This document shows positions 11,346 through 23,028 of a DNA stretch of 64,000 nucleotides, one piece after another (positions within the stretch are counted from its first letter, which is position 1; every line of letters begins with the position of its first letter). Below the pieces are notes generated by a model. It searched no databases, was not told where the DNA came from, and saw only the letters and a list, made by a program, of their open reading frames with translations. Source of the stretch: Chalara sp. BL73. Taxonomy: Eukaryota > Ascomycota > Leotiomycetes > Helotiales. Made by a program: the position numbers and the translations under genes. The stretch is taken from NCBI GenBank assembly GCA_918026815.1, contig CAKJVC010000088.1:124001-188000 (forward strand). The letters run 5' to 3'.

Positions 11346-12463
11346 AAGCCTCAAATATGCCTATGGTTTCGGCTACTTCTCGGGGGGACAAATAAACACC
11401 AGTCTCAGAAAGGATCTCGATTACCTTGTTGGGACTAGACCACAAATATATACGCTCGGTTAACCCTCCTGGATGTCTCTTATACCTGCTTTTCTATTTT
11501 ATGGCCGCTCCTTAGCAGAATACCTTGTCCTAACCCGCCATCTTAAATGAAAATGGCGAGGAATTTTAGAATCTTCACAGGTACGCCTCCCAGGAGAAAT
11601 CAGGCTTTGCTGGGCGGAAGGGAAGCACGCCGTAAAGCATTGCTACTGCTGCTGCATGCTGGATCTGTATGTAACGCACGTAAACTCTTGGTACGTCGAT
11701 GGGTTTGGTTAAGCGAGCAAAATAGGGGCAGCAACTCCAAGACATAGGCTTGTTGGAAAACCAGAAAATTAGATCAGCGGACATACTATCGTTAAATACT
11801 TGAAATAAGTACACTCATGAGCTCAATTTTTTAATGTACAACATATGGTGCTGCTTTTCATGTTGACGCTTTGGGATTGATGTAACAAGGAAATATATTG
11901 CGGGTCTTAATAATCTGGCAGCATTGAGGTATTTTACCATCCAGAAGATGGATCACAGTTCTCGTATTACTAACGTAAAGGTTAGAGCATAATGCCGATA
12001 ATTGGTGTACTATGATAATTTATTACAATAAAACAAAGTTATTTTTATTTTTAATCCACAACTTGTTTACATATCCGCACGTAACCACCACGTTAAAAGC
12101 ATGCCTGACTGGAGAAATATGACTAAGAATTTAATTTAACACAATTGAAATGTTTTATACATTAAGCCAGTGAGCCCTGCTCCAAACTTTACGCATAAAG
12201 CTGGAGAATTTGCCTGCGAAGCCCAATAGTATGATCCATAACATCAAAAACTTGCCGAAGGAGGAGGTTCCAATTTCTTTTATCACAAGGCCAACCAGTT
12301 CGAGGCAATACCTCATTTCGATATTAGGCTGTGCAACACGTCTCAGCCGGAAAACGCGTTTCGAGAGTGTCGTCGCCCTAGAAGAAAATCCAAAGAGTTA
12401 AGCTTCCCCGCATTATGCAACTTTGACAGGTTAATATTCCCGATGGATCCCTGGAGGCGCGGC
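11346..12463. other. AT-rich intergenic region
   Basis: No coding signal. About 11800-12150 is strikingly AT-rich with runs of A and T, which could reflect repeat-induced point mutation of an old repeat or simply spacer composition. I see no terminal repeats or transposase fragments. Confidence 0.35.
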
Positions 12464-12835
12464 TCAAACATCCTCAGGCACCACTGGCCTTTCGAAGGGG
12501 ATAATCTGATATGAAGCTGTACTTGGCTTCTCCGATGAACTTCTTCCTTGCCAATAGCTTTGCAACTGCCGAAATGGGTCTACACGGGTGTCTACGTTGG
12601 GCGAAGTGGCTGTGGTGTTGTGGCACATATATCTCTGTAGGTATACTTCATCCTGTCCCGCTATCTTGCGTGATCTTAAGCTAGCATCGAACAATATTGT
12701 CCCATCCGGGAAATAGAGTCCACATGGAATAATCTGCCGTCTGGAACTTTTAATAGATGTACGCGTCAATATCGGAAAACCTTTCCATATGACTAACGGC
12801 TGGAATGGGCCTTTCTCGCATCGGCAACCTTTCAT
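12464..12835 (-). CDS. Small hypothetical protein (uncertain)
   Basis: ATG-led 123-codon frame divergent from the GH114 gene, 70 bases from its start. The text (for example PCGLYFPDGTILFDASLRS) is reasonably protein-like, with no signal peptide, membrane segment or known motif. It may be a real small gene, the end of a longer spliced gene, or chance. Nothing in the sequence suggests a function. Confidence 0.3.
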   Translation of the reverse strand: MKGCRCEKGPFQPLVIWKGFPILTRTSIKSSRRQIIPCGLYFPDGTILFDASLRSRKIAGQDEVYLQRYMCHNTTATSPNVDTRVDPFRQLQSYWQGRSSSEKPSTASYQIIPFERPVVPEDV

Positions 12836-12905
12836 TGTCTTTCGCAGCTTTCTCCTTTACTGTATTTTGTAGAAGCCCATAGCCTTAAGAGCCCATCCCT
12901 TCTGG

Positions 12906-14265
12906 ATGCTCAGCAGCAGCATGCTCTTGTCTTCAATATTGGCATGTGCCTGTGCTACCGTAGCATCAGGTGCCACTTTCGCTCTGGGCCAGAAGTTTCA
13001 AATTATCTTGAATAGTATTCCAGATCTCTCAGCTGGCCCTTTGACGCCGGATGCAGTTGTCTTCGATGTAGATGCGATCGATACCCCCGCAACAACAATT
13101 GCAGGACTCAAAGCCGCTGGTAGGATAGTAATCTGCTACTTTAGTGCCGGGACATATGAAGCATGGAGAGCAGACGCACCCAAATTTCAAGCCTCAGACC
13201 TTGGGAAAACGCTCCCAGAATGGCCTGACGAGAAATGGGCCAGAATTGGTAGCACAAACGTGAGGAGTATCATGACAAATCGAATAATAATGGCCTCGGA
13301 GAAGGGGTGCGACGCTATTGATCCTGATAATACAGGTATGCTCATCTCTGGGAAAACATTACAGAGCGATGTGCCAATACAAAATCAGAGCTAATGCTAA
13401 TCCGTACTTAGATGGTTGGGTACGTCTCTTTGGTTTGTTCGGCCGAAGCAAGGCATTTGAGCTCTGAAATAAGGATTCTATGCCATTATAAAAAGTGGCG
13501 TATTACTAACAGCGCCTAGCAAAACGACAATGGCCTATCGCTCCAACAGTCTGATGCCGTGAATTATATAAAGTTCCTCTCCACAACTGCCGCAAAATAT
13601 GGTATGAAGACAGGACTCAAGAATTCTATAGGGATAATACCAGATGTCCTTGGAGTTGTGGATTTCGCAATCAATGAGCAGTGTTCTGCTATGATAGAAT
13701 GCGATAAATACGGCCCCTTTCTCAATGCCGGGAAGCCAGTCTTTCATATTGAATACCCGGCTACAGTGCCAAATGTTTCCGTCGCAGATCGAACAGGCGT
13801 ATGTACCAAGGACGGGAAGGAACAGATGAGCACAGTACTAAAGTACCTTCTCTTGGACGGGTGGGTCCAATATTGCGATGGGTCAATAGCAGAAACCCGT
13901 ACGACAGCTGGCATTCCAAATCCGCATTATACTTCAAGACCTACTACTTCCAAGACAACCTCCACGTCAAAACCAACTACTACAGTAAGAACCACTACAA
14001 GGCCTACGACTAGTACTGCCTCTACGTCAAAGCCCACAACAACAAGTGTTCCAGGGGGTGGGTCGGGATGTAAATCGAAACATTGGGATCAATGCGGAGG
14101 GAATGATTGGAAAGGGTGCACAGTTTGCGAGGTAATTCTCTTCCTATCTAGCATCTATATTACCGTCGTAGTACTTTTTATAATCCTGACCTCAACTACT
14201 AACATATATAGGCTGGATTTACGTGCAAAGCAGTATCACCGCCTTGGTACTATCAATGTCTCTGA
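12906..14265 (+). CDS. Secreted GH114 endo-alpha-1,4-polygalactosaminidase-like enzyme with C-terminal CBM1
   Basis: Predicted 367-residue secreted glycoside hydrolase. Exons are 12906-13335, 13412-13419 (8 bases only), 13520-14131 and 14212-14265. A signal peptide (residues 1-22) precedes a GH114 barrel with IVICYFSAGTYEAWR and the family motif DPDNTDGWQNDNG, which exists only if the micro-exon is included. After the barrel comes a Thr/Ser/Pro linker (about residues 265-325). A CBM1 module then begins HWDQCGGNDWKGCTVCE and is completed by exon 4 (AGFTCKAVSPPWYYQCL), with its cysteines and aromatic binding residues intact. Family enzymes cleave galactosaminogalactan-type polymers; CBM1 normally binds cellulose, sometimes chitin. 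Intron 3 has a TACTAAC branch site. Final substrate is inferred. Confidence 0.9.
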
Positions 14266-15266
14266 GATCGTGCTTTCGACGGCATTTAGTCTATCAAGAA
14301 GCTGCTCTCATCTGATGCTTACCTAGAAAAACACACGAATTCTTTAAACAACTCTATTCCATAGAGCTCTGTGCGGCTTTCTTTTCAATCGCTTTGTCAA
14401 CTTGATGCTTTACAGTGCAATGTCGGTCGAGTGACTTGAGCTTGCCGACCCAGTCGACAGGCGCAGGCAACAGCAGTCTGACCGATCTTAATTCAAGCTC
14501 GGATTATCACTGATTTCCCTCTGCATATACAAACCTCCATGATTTTCTGCCGTGTATGGAAAATATAATAATCTGTCACAGCGTTTGCTAAGTGGGTCGG
14601 TTCGATGGGGCACTGCTATCTCCTACCTATGTAAAATATATCTTTTGTATTGCTTCAAGAGACAGACCAAGAAGGAATCTCTGGACACCCGCCTTACGAG
14701 TGATCGCTACTGATAAAGGCGAGCCTGACAAGGGGTACTTAGTTTATCTGGCAGTTGGCCTCCAGGCCCAACATCGGGATTGGAAGTTAAAATAGATTCA
14801 TCTCTCCTCGCGAAGGAGAAAATTCATATGACACCCACCGACTGGTTCAAATAGCAGTGCGGAACTGGTTGAAAATGACGGGAGAACTCATTCGATGGAG
14901 TTTCGAGACACTAAAGCAGACTGCAATAATATTTTGTATGCACGAGAACGGAGATGAATGCACCCTATATCTTCCTCATGTTCAATGCATTCTCAGCCTT
15001 CAAGGCTTTCAAGAGGACTTGAGGAGCTACTAAGTGAGCTACCCAAAGTCGGAGATTATTTCGCGCGGATAGTGGAGATACAATTCCTGTGCCCGAATTC
15101 TCATAACCGTTGATTGCAATTCTTGTAGCAATCCACCTAATCTTGCTATATGAAGTACGATGCCATTGACCGACAAGTGGAGCACTATAGAAATGCTTGT
15201 TGCCTAGGCAATTGATTTTGATTTGTCATATTACATTTTAAATCCGCGAAAAGGTACTTTCCGCAT
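14266..15266. other. Intergenic region, nothing recognised
   Basis: This interval holds the 3' UTR of the GH114 gene and the upstream flank of the tRNA-Val gene. Open frames are short and unconvincing. Confidence 0.4.
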
Positions 15267-15340
15267 GGCCGGATGGTGTAGTTGGTTATCACGTCTGCTT
15301 AACACGCAGAAGGTCTTGGGATCGAACCCCAATCTGGTCA
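15267..15340 (+). tRNA. tRNA-Val (anticodon AAC), no intron
   Basis: A full 74-base cloverleaf can be drawn. The acceptor stem GGCCGGA pairs with TCTGGTC (two G-U pairs) and the discriminator is A15340. The D arm lies at 15276-15292. The anticodon stem TCTGC/GCAGA encloses loop TTAACAC with AAC at 15301-15303. The variable loop is AGGTC, and the T stem TTGGG/CCCAA encloses ATCGAAC. A T-run follows at once. A34 would be inosine, reading GUU, GUC and GUA. Internal box A and box B positions are intact. Confidence 0.95.
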
Positions 15341-15347
15341 TCTTTTT
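15341..15347 (+). terminator. Pol III terminator of tRNA-Val
   Basis: TCTTTTT directly follows the discriminator base; a run of five T on the coding strand is a typical RNA polymerase III stop. Confidence 0.8.
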
Positions 15348-15830
15348 GCTCCTTGGAAAAACGAGATGTTGCTTTTTGAAGATGTCCATATACATGTGGT
15401 GCAAATTTTGAGTATTCGGGAGGATATTGCTTTTGTGTTTAGTTACCATTTTCTCACAACTGCAAATTTCTGTGCGAAAGTGGGTCGTGCGGAAAGAGCC
15501 GTCTCTCCCTGGCCGTTTTTGTTCCTTGTGGAAGTTACTTAATCTTTTAGGTAAGGTTGTGGTTGATAAAATTTGTTGTCTACTTCTTGCTAGTAGCGAT
15601 TATGATGTTCTTTCAGATACTGCCTTGTATATTTGAGCCAGTTCTTTCTTGGCAACTGCAGAAGGACTTAACCTGTTCAAAGTGTTGCTGTAATCGTTCT
15701 AAGCCTTGGGATCAAAAGATTTTATTCGTCAATATGTCCAGTTTCACCAACACCGACTGAACTCCTCTTTTAACTTCATCGTATCGATATCATGTCCCAA
15801 AATATACCTCTAACCCCCAACCTGTGGAAC
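15348..15830. other. Intergenic region, nothing recognised
   Basis: T-rich spacer between the tRNA and the converging potassium transporter gene. No coding or RNA signal was found. Confidence 0.4.
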
Positions 15831-18664
15831 CTAGATCTCCTTCACAAATCCCACCTCGACCAGGTTATCGAACGGAATATTCATGTCCGCCATCTTAGTC
15901 CTGCTATTCTCTCGAATCCACAAGAATGCAAGTAATACAATTTTCCGAAAGATATTTGTTCCCTTCCTGATATTCATCTGCTCCTTGCCCATCACGTATA
16001 CCGTCTGTGCTTCCGCAGCCTTTTTCAGAATAGCCGACTCTGAATCGACCCCTGGGGAGCGCGATCTCAATGAAGTATTCTCAGGAGCTGAAGCGTTGCT
16101 CTTGCTAATGAAAAGCACAAGCTGTTCGACAATCAAACGGCCAAGATCCGGACTCAAGATCATATCCATATACCCGTGACGAATGGTGAGTCTGTAACAT
16201 CCCGGAATCGTCGTTCGCTGCATCACGTAACGCTCCTCTTCTGGAACCGTCGGCGTGGAGAGCGGACGCATGTGGAAGAAGATGATGATCTCAGGTCTGC
16301 AGCTGAACTTGCGGACGAACTGCGCGAAGACAATGGGCACATTATGGCCGACTTTGTCGAAGAATATGCCAACCCCGTTAACAGTTGAGATCGTGCCACC
16401 GCCAAAGGCAGCCGTGAGTTTGGTGTCACCTTGGTCTGTTGGAGGTGCAAGGAGGTGGCTTGGTTCAAAGCGGTCTTCTGCTTCAGCGGACCATTGCTTT
16501 TCCTTACCGAATCGCCAGATAACAAAGATAACGGACAAGATAGCCGCGAGGAGCAGGGTAAACCAGGCACCTTTGGGGACCTTGGTGAGTGCTGAGCTGA
16601 GATACATTCCGTCAAGGGCAGCGTAAAAGAGGAAGACGAAGGCTACGATTAGAAAGTTGATTTTCCAAATAACGATCGCAACGAGTGCGACCATGCAAGT
16701 TGTGATAAATGTGACAAATATCACACAAACACCGTATGCGTTCCCAAGTCGTGTTGTCTGCCCAAATTAGATTTAGCTTGTGATACTTGGGGTTCAAGAC
16801 ATACATCACTGTAGACGGCGGTAACAACAACAGTCCCGATCATCAAAAGCCAATTGGCGAGAGGCATGTATATTTGACCATGGAACTTCTTCGAGGTGTG
16901 AACTGTTTTGATGTGCGGAAAGTAGGACATTGTCATGACTTGTGCCAGGAGCCTATAATATAAGTCAATCACTGAACAGGAATATCGATCACGGGAAATA
17001 GCGAGGGTAGCTCACTGGAAACTAGCGGTGACTGTAAACATGATATATTAGCAAGTATTAGTGGAACTGGTAGATGGACGTACTCATCGCTTGAGATGCT
17101 ACAATTGCTGCCAGAATTGCAATGACCAGACTGAAGTAAAAAGTCCCAGGAATAACTGTGTTGAAGAATGGGTTCGTGAATGCCTCTTCAGTAGGATCTC
17201 GAGAGATGTATGCAGCTTGGCCGATGTATGCTAACAATAGGCAAGGGAAAGCGAAACAAAGCCAGGAAAGCTGGATTGCTCTTTTGTTAAAAGCGCCAAG
17301 ATCTGCGAATAATGCTTCCACGCCAGTGCTGTATAGAGTGAGTAAGAATGCCTCATGGAGCAACCTAAAGATATCTGTTTTGATCTTGAGAAAAGAGGCT
17401 CTCGAAGACCTAAATTCTGCTCCAAGAAATTTCACTTACAATGCGAGTAGTAAGCCACCAAGCGACCTCCATCCTTCCTCACCATTTCTTATTAAATACT
17501 GAAAAGCATAATTAGGGTTGAAAGCTCGCAGAACAGTATGGTCGAACAGGGCGAGATTATAAATTCCGCAGCACATATTGAAAAGAAGCCATATCATAAC
17601 AATTGGCGCGAATGTGGTTGCCAGTTTTGTGGTTCCGAAAGGTTGAATGGCAAACAGTAAGACGAGGATCGTACAAGTAACGCCGATTATCGTCGCAGTA
17701 CTAATATCTGGGGCTGCCACCTTGATGCCTTGAATTGCGCCCAGGACAGATTGCGCTGGAGTCAAAACACCATCGCTACGATGTGTTACCGCAGTTCTAT
17801 GAAACAAAAAGGAAGTTGAACTAACCTCATAACCATAGAAACACCAAATACTCCGAGGACTTTTAGAAAAACTCTAGCAGCCTTAGATTTCTCGATGAAG
17901 GACCGGACGCCTTTGTTGACCGGCTTCAGGTCGCTGGTTAGGTGACGCTCCAATCTCAAAGATCCATTTAGAACATTGGGGTCACGCCTAACAATGTTTG
18001 CGTAGCGTGCCAACAAACTGTATAGCGCAAAAGTTCCTCCTTCGCCATCGTCCTGCATATCATGAAATTAGCTTCTCATCAACTGGGAGGTTTCATGTGC
18101 GGCGGCACACTCTCATTTAGCGACGGCGAGAACAAGTAGTTCACATACATCTGCTTCCAACACAATGAAGGCGTATTTGATGGATACCAAAAGGGTGAGA
18201 GTCCATATGATGATCGAAAGAGCGCCAACAAGATCCTGGTATGATGGTTGTGATGTAAAGGTTGAAGAAAATACATAGAGTGGGCTTGTGCCTATGTCAC
18301 CGTATACTACCCCAATGCTCTGAAACCCTAGATAGCACACAGTCCATGCTGAGAAGTTCTGTGATGATTAGTAGTGTGCCTTAATGATATATTTAATGTA
18401 AGAATAGGGTTTGCCACAAAAATAGCCCAATAAAAGATTGTACTAGCTGAGTGTACTACAAGAAACAATATCACATACCTGCTTCTTCTTGCGATGTAGG
18501 TCGTCTTCAGCAGAAACACCTTCCGCCTCAAGATCAATCTCCTGGTACTTCTCAGAGAAGGACGCTGGGAGCTCTTTCTTTGCAGAGGATTCTACACCAG
18601 TAGAATTTGCTTGAACAGGATTATCTCCAAACCGAATTCGTTGAGTTTCATTAGAATCTGCCAT
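15831..18664 (-). CDS. HAK1: HAK/KUP-family high-affinity potassium transporter
   Basis: Predicted 764-residue plasma-membrane K+ uptake protein. Eight exons: 18664-18479, 18358-18149, 18052-17826, 17775-17440, 17328-17084, 17031-17016 (16 bases), 16952-16805 and 16757-15831. Introns are GT-AG and phases close. Family signatures are the motif GVVYGDIGTSPLYV (about residues 78-91), DDDGEGGTFALYSLLAR, SDGVLTPAQSVLGA, TGVEALFADLGAF and IGQAAYISRDP, then long hydrophobic helices (about 12) and a cytosolic C-terminal domain of about 230 residues. The micro-exon encodes ITASF, inside the conserved ASQAMITASFQLL helix. Length equals known fungal HAK proteins (about 760-800). Energised K+ entry at low external potassium is the known family role. 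Confidence 0.93.
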
Positions 18665-19704
18665 GTCTGAGGATTCTGAGAAGCCGAAGCTTCGGAGCTT
18701 GAGTACTGATTGAAAATTCTAAGAAAACCACTGCCGAGAAGAGCACACAACTTGTAAAAAAGTTTCAATAATGAAAGAGGAAAGAAGACAGCTACTTATC
18801 CTCGCTCGACAATAAACCTCTCTGGCGGCGCCAGACGAACATGTCTAGCCTACCCCCACAGTCAAGACGCCAACAGCTTGAACTACTATAAAAGTGTAGC
18901 ACAACTAGCATGATCCAGACTCAGATGAATTCACGACTCTATGAGATTAGGGGAATCAACATGTGATTGCAGAGATAACGGTGATTGATGCTTATCCTCG
19001 AAACTAGATTCGAGGAGGCAAAAATCCCGCATCTTGAGATGAATCGCTTATATGTGTCAAAAACGCCACAAAAATTTCCATCTTCTGGCTGATGGCCCGA
19101 CAAGGGGTTTATTAGGGACTCAAAATAGGTTATTAAATGAACCTGGGTTTTATGTAGTAGACTACCTTCGGCATATGACTGAAGACATCAAACGTTGCTG
19201 GATGCTGGTTCTTTCATGTCAACAATATATTTTTTGCTGGCCGGTCATACAGATCAGCATCCAGGGGTCAAGTCTGAAAATTTTTGGGCTAATGGAACCT
19301 GGTGCTTTAGTAGATTGAGGCTAGTGGTTTAGCAGAATTGTGTTACCATCAAAATAATGTTTGATTAAGCTCTGGAGCCCTTACGCTAACGAAACTTTAA
19401 AAGGATGACCTTGCCACCAGTGAAAAAGGATACTTCCATACACTAGAGAGAATCGTCAAAGCTGCAAAACAGACACATATCACTTTTGAAAGACAGCTCT
19501 GTGACAACTAGCACTTAACTTCGACTTTGAATAAGGATGTCCCGTCTTCATACCCTTGATCTGCGTTTAAAATTGAATACTAGGATCTCTCCAAATTAAC
19601 TAACGCTGGAGTATCAACACAACGTCCATAAAGCTTCATAAAACCCACCCACAGATCCGTGAATCTCTCTTACAGATGAAGCGCCAAACTATCAGCCGCA
19701 ACGA
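18665..19704. other. Intergenic region, nothing recognised
   Basis: This interval contains the promoter of the minus-strand potassium transporter and the 3' end region of the Rab5 gene. A plus-strand frame at 19052-19318 has no recognisable motif and is likely chance. Confidence 0.4.
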
Positions 19705-20530
19705 TCAGCATGCACATCCCTCTTTGGATGCATTGTCCCTTGGTCCTGTCAGATTAACTCTCGATTGATCCTCGGATCTGGCTGATGCTGGAGTGGCGCC
19801 AGGACCTCTGGCCCCCTTCAACGACGTTTCTGGAATAGCATTCGCGATAGCTGTAAAAACTTCCGTAACGTTCGTGCCCAACTTCGCACTGGTCTCGAAG
19901 AAAAGTAAACCCTCTTCCTCCGCATAAGATTTCGCCTCAGCTGTCGAAACCTTTCTGGCATCTCCATCCGTATCCCCTCCATCTGCAGTATCTTCGTCTC
20001 TATCATCTCCTAATGGAGTATTCGAACTTCCGGCTTCGTTTGTCAAGTCTAGTTTGTTGCCAACCAATGCGATAACAATACCTGGTGACGCCTGTCTTTG
20101 CAGTTCTGCGACCCAGTGCTTGGCTTTGACGAGAGATGTAGGTTTCGTGAGATCATATACAACCAAGGCTGATTGCGCATTTCGATAGTACATTGGGGCT
20201 AGAGATGCGAAGCGTTCCTGTCCTGCAGTATCCCATATTTCAAATTTGATTGTCCGTGTGGGGAGATTGCATTTCTGGGTTAAGAAAGCAGCTGTAATCT
20301 GAATTAGTGATTTGAATACCTCATGTCGGATGTCACCTACCTCCGATAGTTGGCTCCTTGTTCTCCTGGAAATCGTTGTTCACAAATCGTAGAACGAGCG
20401 ACGACTGAATTTTATTAGCATATAAAATCCTTAGCCCAGCATTCTCGAAGCCTACCTTTCCCACTGCTGCCTCACCAAGTAGAACCAGCTTCACACTCGA
20501 ACTCGGCTTCGGTGCTGTCGAATCTGCCAT
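19705..20530 (-). CDS. Rab5-like small GTPase with an acidic insertion
   Basis: Predicted 241-residue endosomal Rab GTPase (Vps21/Ypt5 group). Exons are 20530-20456, 20404-20341 and 20291-19705. G boxes are GEAAVGKSS (P-loop), EPTIGAAF (switch I effector region with the Rab5-type AAF), WDTAGQERF (switch II), GNKLDL and ETSAK. The C-terminus GCAC ends in a CxC double geranylgeranylation signal. The stretch between NKLDL and ETSAK carries about 30 extra residues rich in Asp/Gly ([12 protein letters not shown]), making it longer than the usual 210-220. Rab5 proteins direct early endosome fusion through GTP-dependent effector binding. It is divergent from KRI1, 305 bases apart. Confidence 0.92.
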
Positions 20531-20835
20531 CTTCGAACTTGTTATTGTCGTTTGAGAGCTCTCGGAAGGAAAGTACTGATGGAGATATAGTTTGTGAGGG
20601 GTTTGAGGTAATGTCTGGAAATTAACGGCAGAAGAAAGATTGTTTAGGTTACAGGATTGTTACTTGAAGACCATGACGAACAATGCGGCAGGTTCATCAC
20701 GTGAAGCTACCCATCCAGTGTACTAAGCCTTATTCACACTAGCTCAGCCTTGCAGGGTCCATATTAATATTTATTTTTCCTTGGTTGCTCAATACCTAGC
20801 TACGAATTTTTTGAATAGTAAAGAGTGAAAGCACT
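20531..20835. promoter_or_regulatory. Shared promoter region between Rab5-like and KRI1 genes
   Basis: The two start codons are 305 bases apart on opposite strands, so both promoters must lie here or overlap the first exons. I see no specific operator, only AT-rich stretches at about 20765-20815. Confidence 0.5.
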
Positions 20836-22809
20836 ATGGCGAAACGGAAAGCGGAAAGTCTCACTGAGGATCCATCTGCTGCCAGCAGTAAAAAAGTCAA
20901 ACATGTCGAAATTACCAAACCCATCAAACCGTCCCTTCTGGATGATAGCGACTCTTGGTCCAGCGAGGATGATTCTGGAGGGGTTGATCTACAGGAGCCT
21001 GGCTTCAAAATCAACGAGGAGTATGCCAAGAGGTTTGAGCATAATAAGAAGCGGGAAGAGCTGCAGAGATGTTGGTCCATCTTCCCCATTTGGGCTAACA
21101 GATGTTAACATATATTAGTGGAGGAGAAATTTAACAAGTCTGCGAAGCCAATAAAGGGCCAATATGGCGACAAATATGACGATGATTCTGAGGACTCGGA
21201 TGATACTGATGAGGATGATGAGGGAATTCTCGCGACGGAGGCTTTGGACGCTGAGATTTCTGCGACACTTCAAGCTATTCGCGTGAAGGACCCTCGAGTG
21301 TATGACGAGAAAGTTACATTTTATGCCCCGATAGATGAGAATGGTGGTGCCGAAAGACCGTCTACTACGAAGCAGAAACCGATATTTCTAAACGATTACC
21401 ACCGAGAGAACCTCTTGAAGGGACATGTTGGGGCAGACGAAGAAGAGGATGATGCTCCAAAGACATTTGTTCAGGAACAAGCAGATCTCAAGAGGAATAT
21501 TACCAAAGAGATCCATGCCGCAGCAGAAAATGTCTCCGATGATAGTGAAGACGATGGAGGAGGATTTCTCAAACCAAAATCGAGGCCAGACGCTTCCAAT
21601 CAAGGAGTACACCCAACGCGTGCCGCTAAAGTCAAGGTGGACGTTAAAGTCGCTGACAAGGACCCAGAGACATTTCTCTCAAATTTTATGGCGGCTCGTG
21701 CTTGGCTTCCCACCGACGAAGCACGCTTCGAGCCTTTAATATCAGACGATGATGAGGAGGTCGAGAGAGCAGAGAAGTTTGAGGCAGCTTATAATCTCCG
21801 GTTTGAGGATCCAAAAGGTAGCAATGAGATGCTAAAGTCCTATGCGAGAGATATTGTTGCAGCGAAGTCAGTGCGTCGTGAGGAACCAAATAGTAGGAGG
21901 AAGCAGCGAGATGCTCGGCGAGAGAAGAAGGAAGCTGAGCACACGGAAAGAGAGCAAGAGAAGGCGCAATTAAGGAGGCTGAAGATTGAGGAGATGGAAG
22001 AGAAGCTCAAAAAGATAAAGCAGGCAGCAGGTTTGAGAGGCCAAACTCTTCAACTAGATGAGTGGACGAAGTTCTTGGATGATGGTTACGATGATGATAA
22101 ATGGGATATAGAGTTCTCCAAACATTTTGGGGAAGACTATTATGCACAGCAAGAAGGTGTTTCTGAAAGTGAAGACGAAGAGGATCAACCTCAGAGAAAG
22201 AAGGTCAAGAAGCCGAAGTGGGATGATGATATCGATATTAAAGACCTCATTCCGGATTTTGTAGAGGAAGAGAAATTACAGAACGATCCCAACTTTACAT
22301 TATCCGACAACGGAGAAAACGACCAAGATGGCGAGGGACCAAAGCCGAAGTCAAGTAAAGACCGCCAGAAAGAAAAAGAAGCCAAGAAAAGGGCAGCACG
22401 AATTGAGCGGAAACACATTGAAGACCTCGTCGACAGCCGTCTAGAGCTTGACATGCCTATGAAACCACAAAAAGCCACATTCCGCTACCGCGAGACATCT
22501 CCTAAGTCATTCGGGTTGACAGCAAAGGATATATTGATGGCGAGCGACAGTAAGTTAAATGAATTTGCGGGACTGAAGAAGATTGCCAGTTTTAGGGATC
22601 CCGAGAAAAAGAGGAAGGATAAGAAGTTTCTGGGGAAGAAGGCGAGGCTGAGAGAGTGGAGGAAGGAGACTTTTGGGAATGAGGACGGACCGGAGATTGT
22701 GATTGGAGAAAGGGTGACTGAAGTAGAAGTTGGTGATGGTGTTGATATTGTGGAGGGCAAGAAGAAGAAGAAGAGGTCGAGAAAAAATAAGACGAAGGTG
22801 GAAGCTTGA
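20836..22809 (+). CDS. KRI1: Ribosome-biogenesis protein Kri1
   Basis: Predicted 641-residue nucleolar protein needed for 40S subunit assembly (yeast Kri1 partners with Krr1 in the SSU processome). Exons are 20836-21070 and 21119-22809, with a 48-base GTTGGT...TTAG intron that joins ELQR to LEEKFN. Charged and acidic stretches (DDDSEDSDDTDEDDEG) and Lys/Glu coiled-coil regions fill the first 400 residues. The Kri1 C-terminal block includes FRYRETSPKSFGL, LNEFAGLKKIASFRDPEKK and FLGKKARLREWRKETFG. The tail ends in a KKKKKRSRKNK-type nuclear/nucleolar signal. Length fits fungal Kri1. An upstream ATG at 20825 is out of frame. Confidence 0.93.
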
Positions 22810-23028
22810 GTAGGGAAATGTAAAACTATCTCTGCGTAAATTTCCACAAAGTAGGCTGAAAGATAGCCCTTTAATATCTTGGGTAATGTGTGGAAGTGTA
22901 TTAACCAGCCGATGCCATAATCTTCTGATGTGCGTTAAGTATCGTTTCAAAGTTTCCAAGAATATTACGATGCTTCGAAGTCCATATATTATTTCTACAT
23001 TCTGTATATTGTATTTATTTCCTTCATC

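Noticed and set aside
11800..12150. AT-rich block suggestive of a RIP-degraded transposon
   Set aside because: No terminal repeats, target duplications or transposase fragments could be seen.
15231..15449. Minus-strand open frame across the tRNA-Val gene
   Set aside because: It overlaps a complete tRNA cloverleaf and has no other coding support.
17797..17825. 29-base intron in the potassium transporter
   Set aside because: Too short, and the later acceptor at 17776 gives the conserved family sequence SDGVLTPAQ with a 50-base intron.
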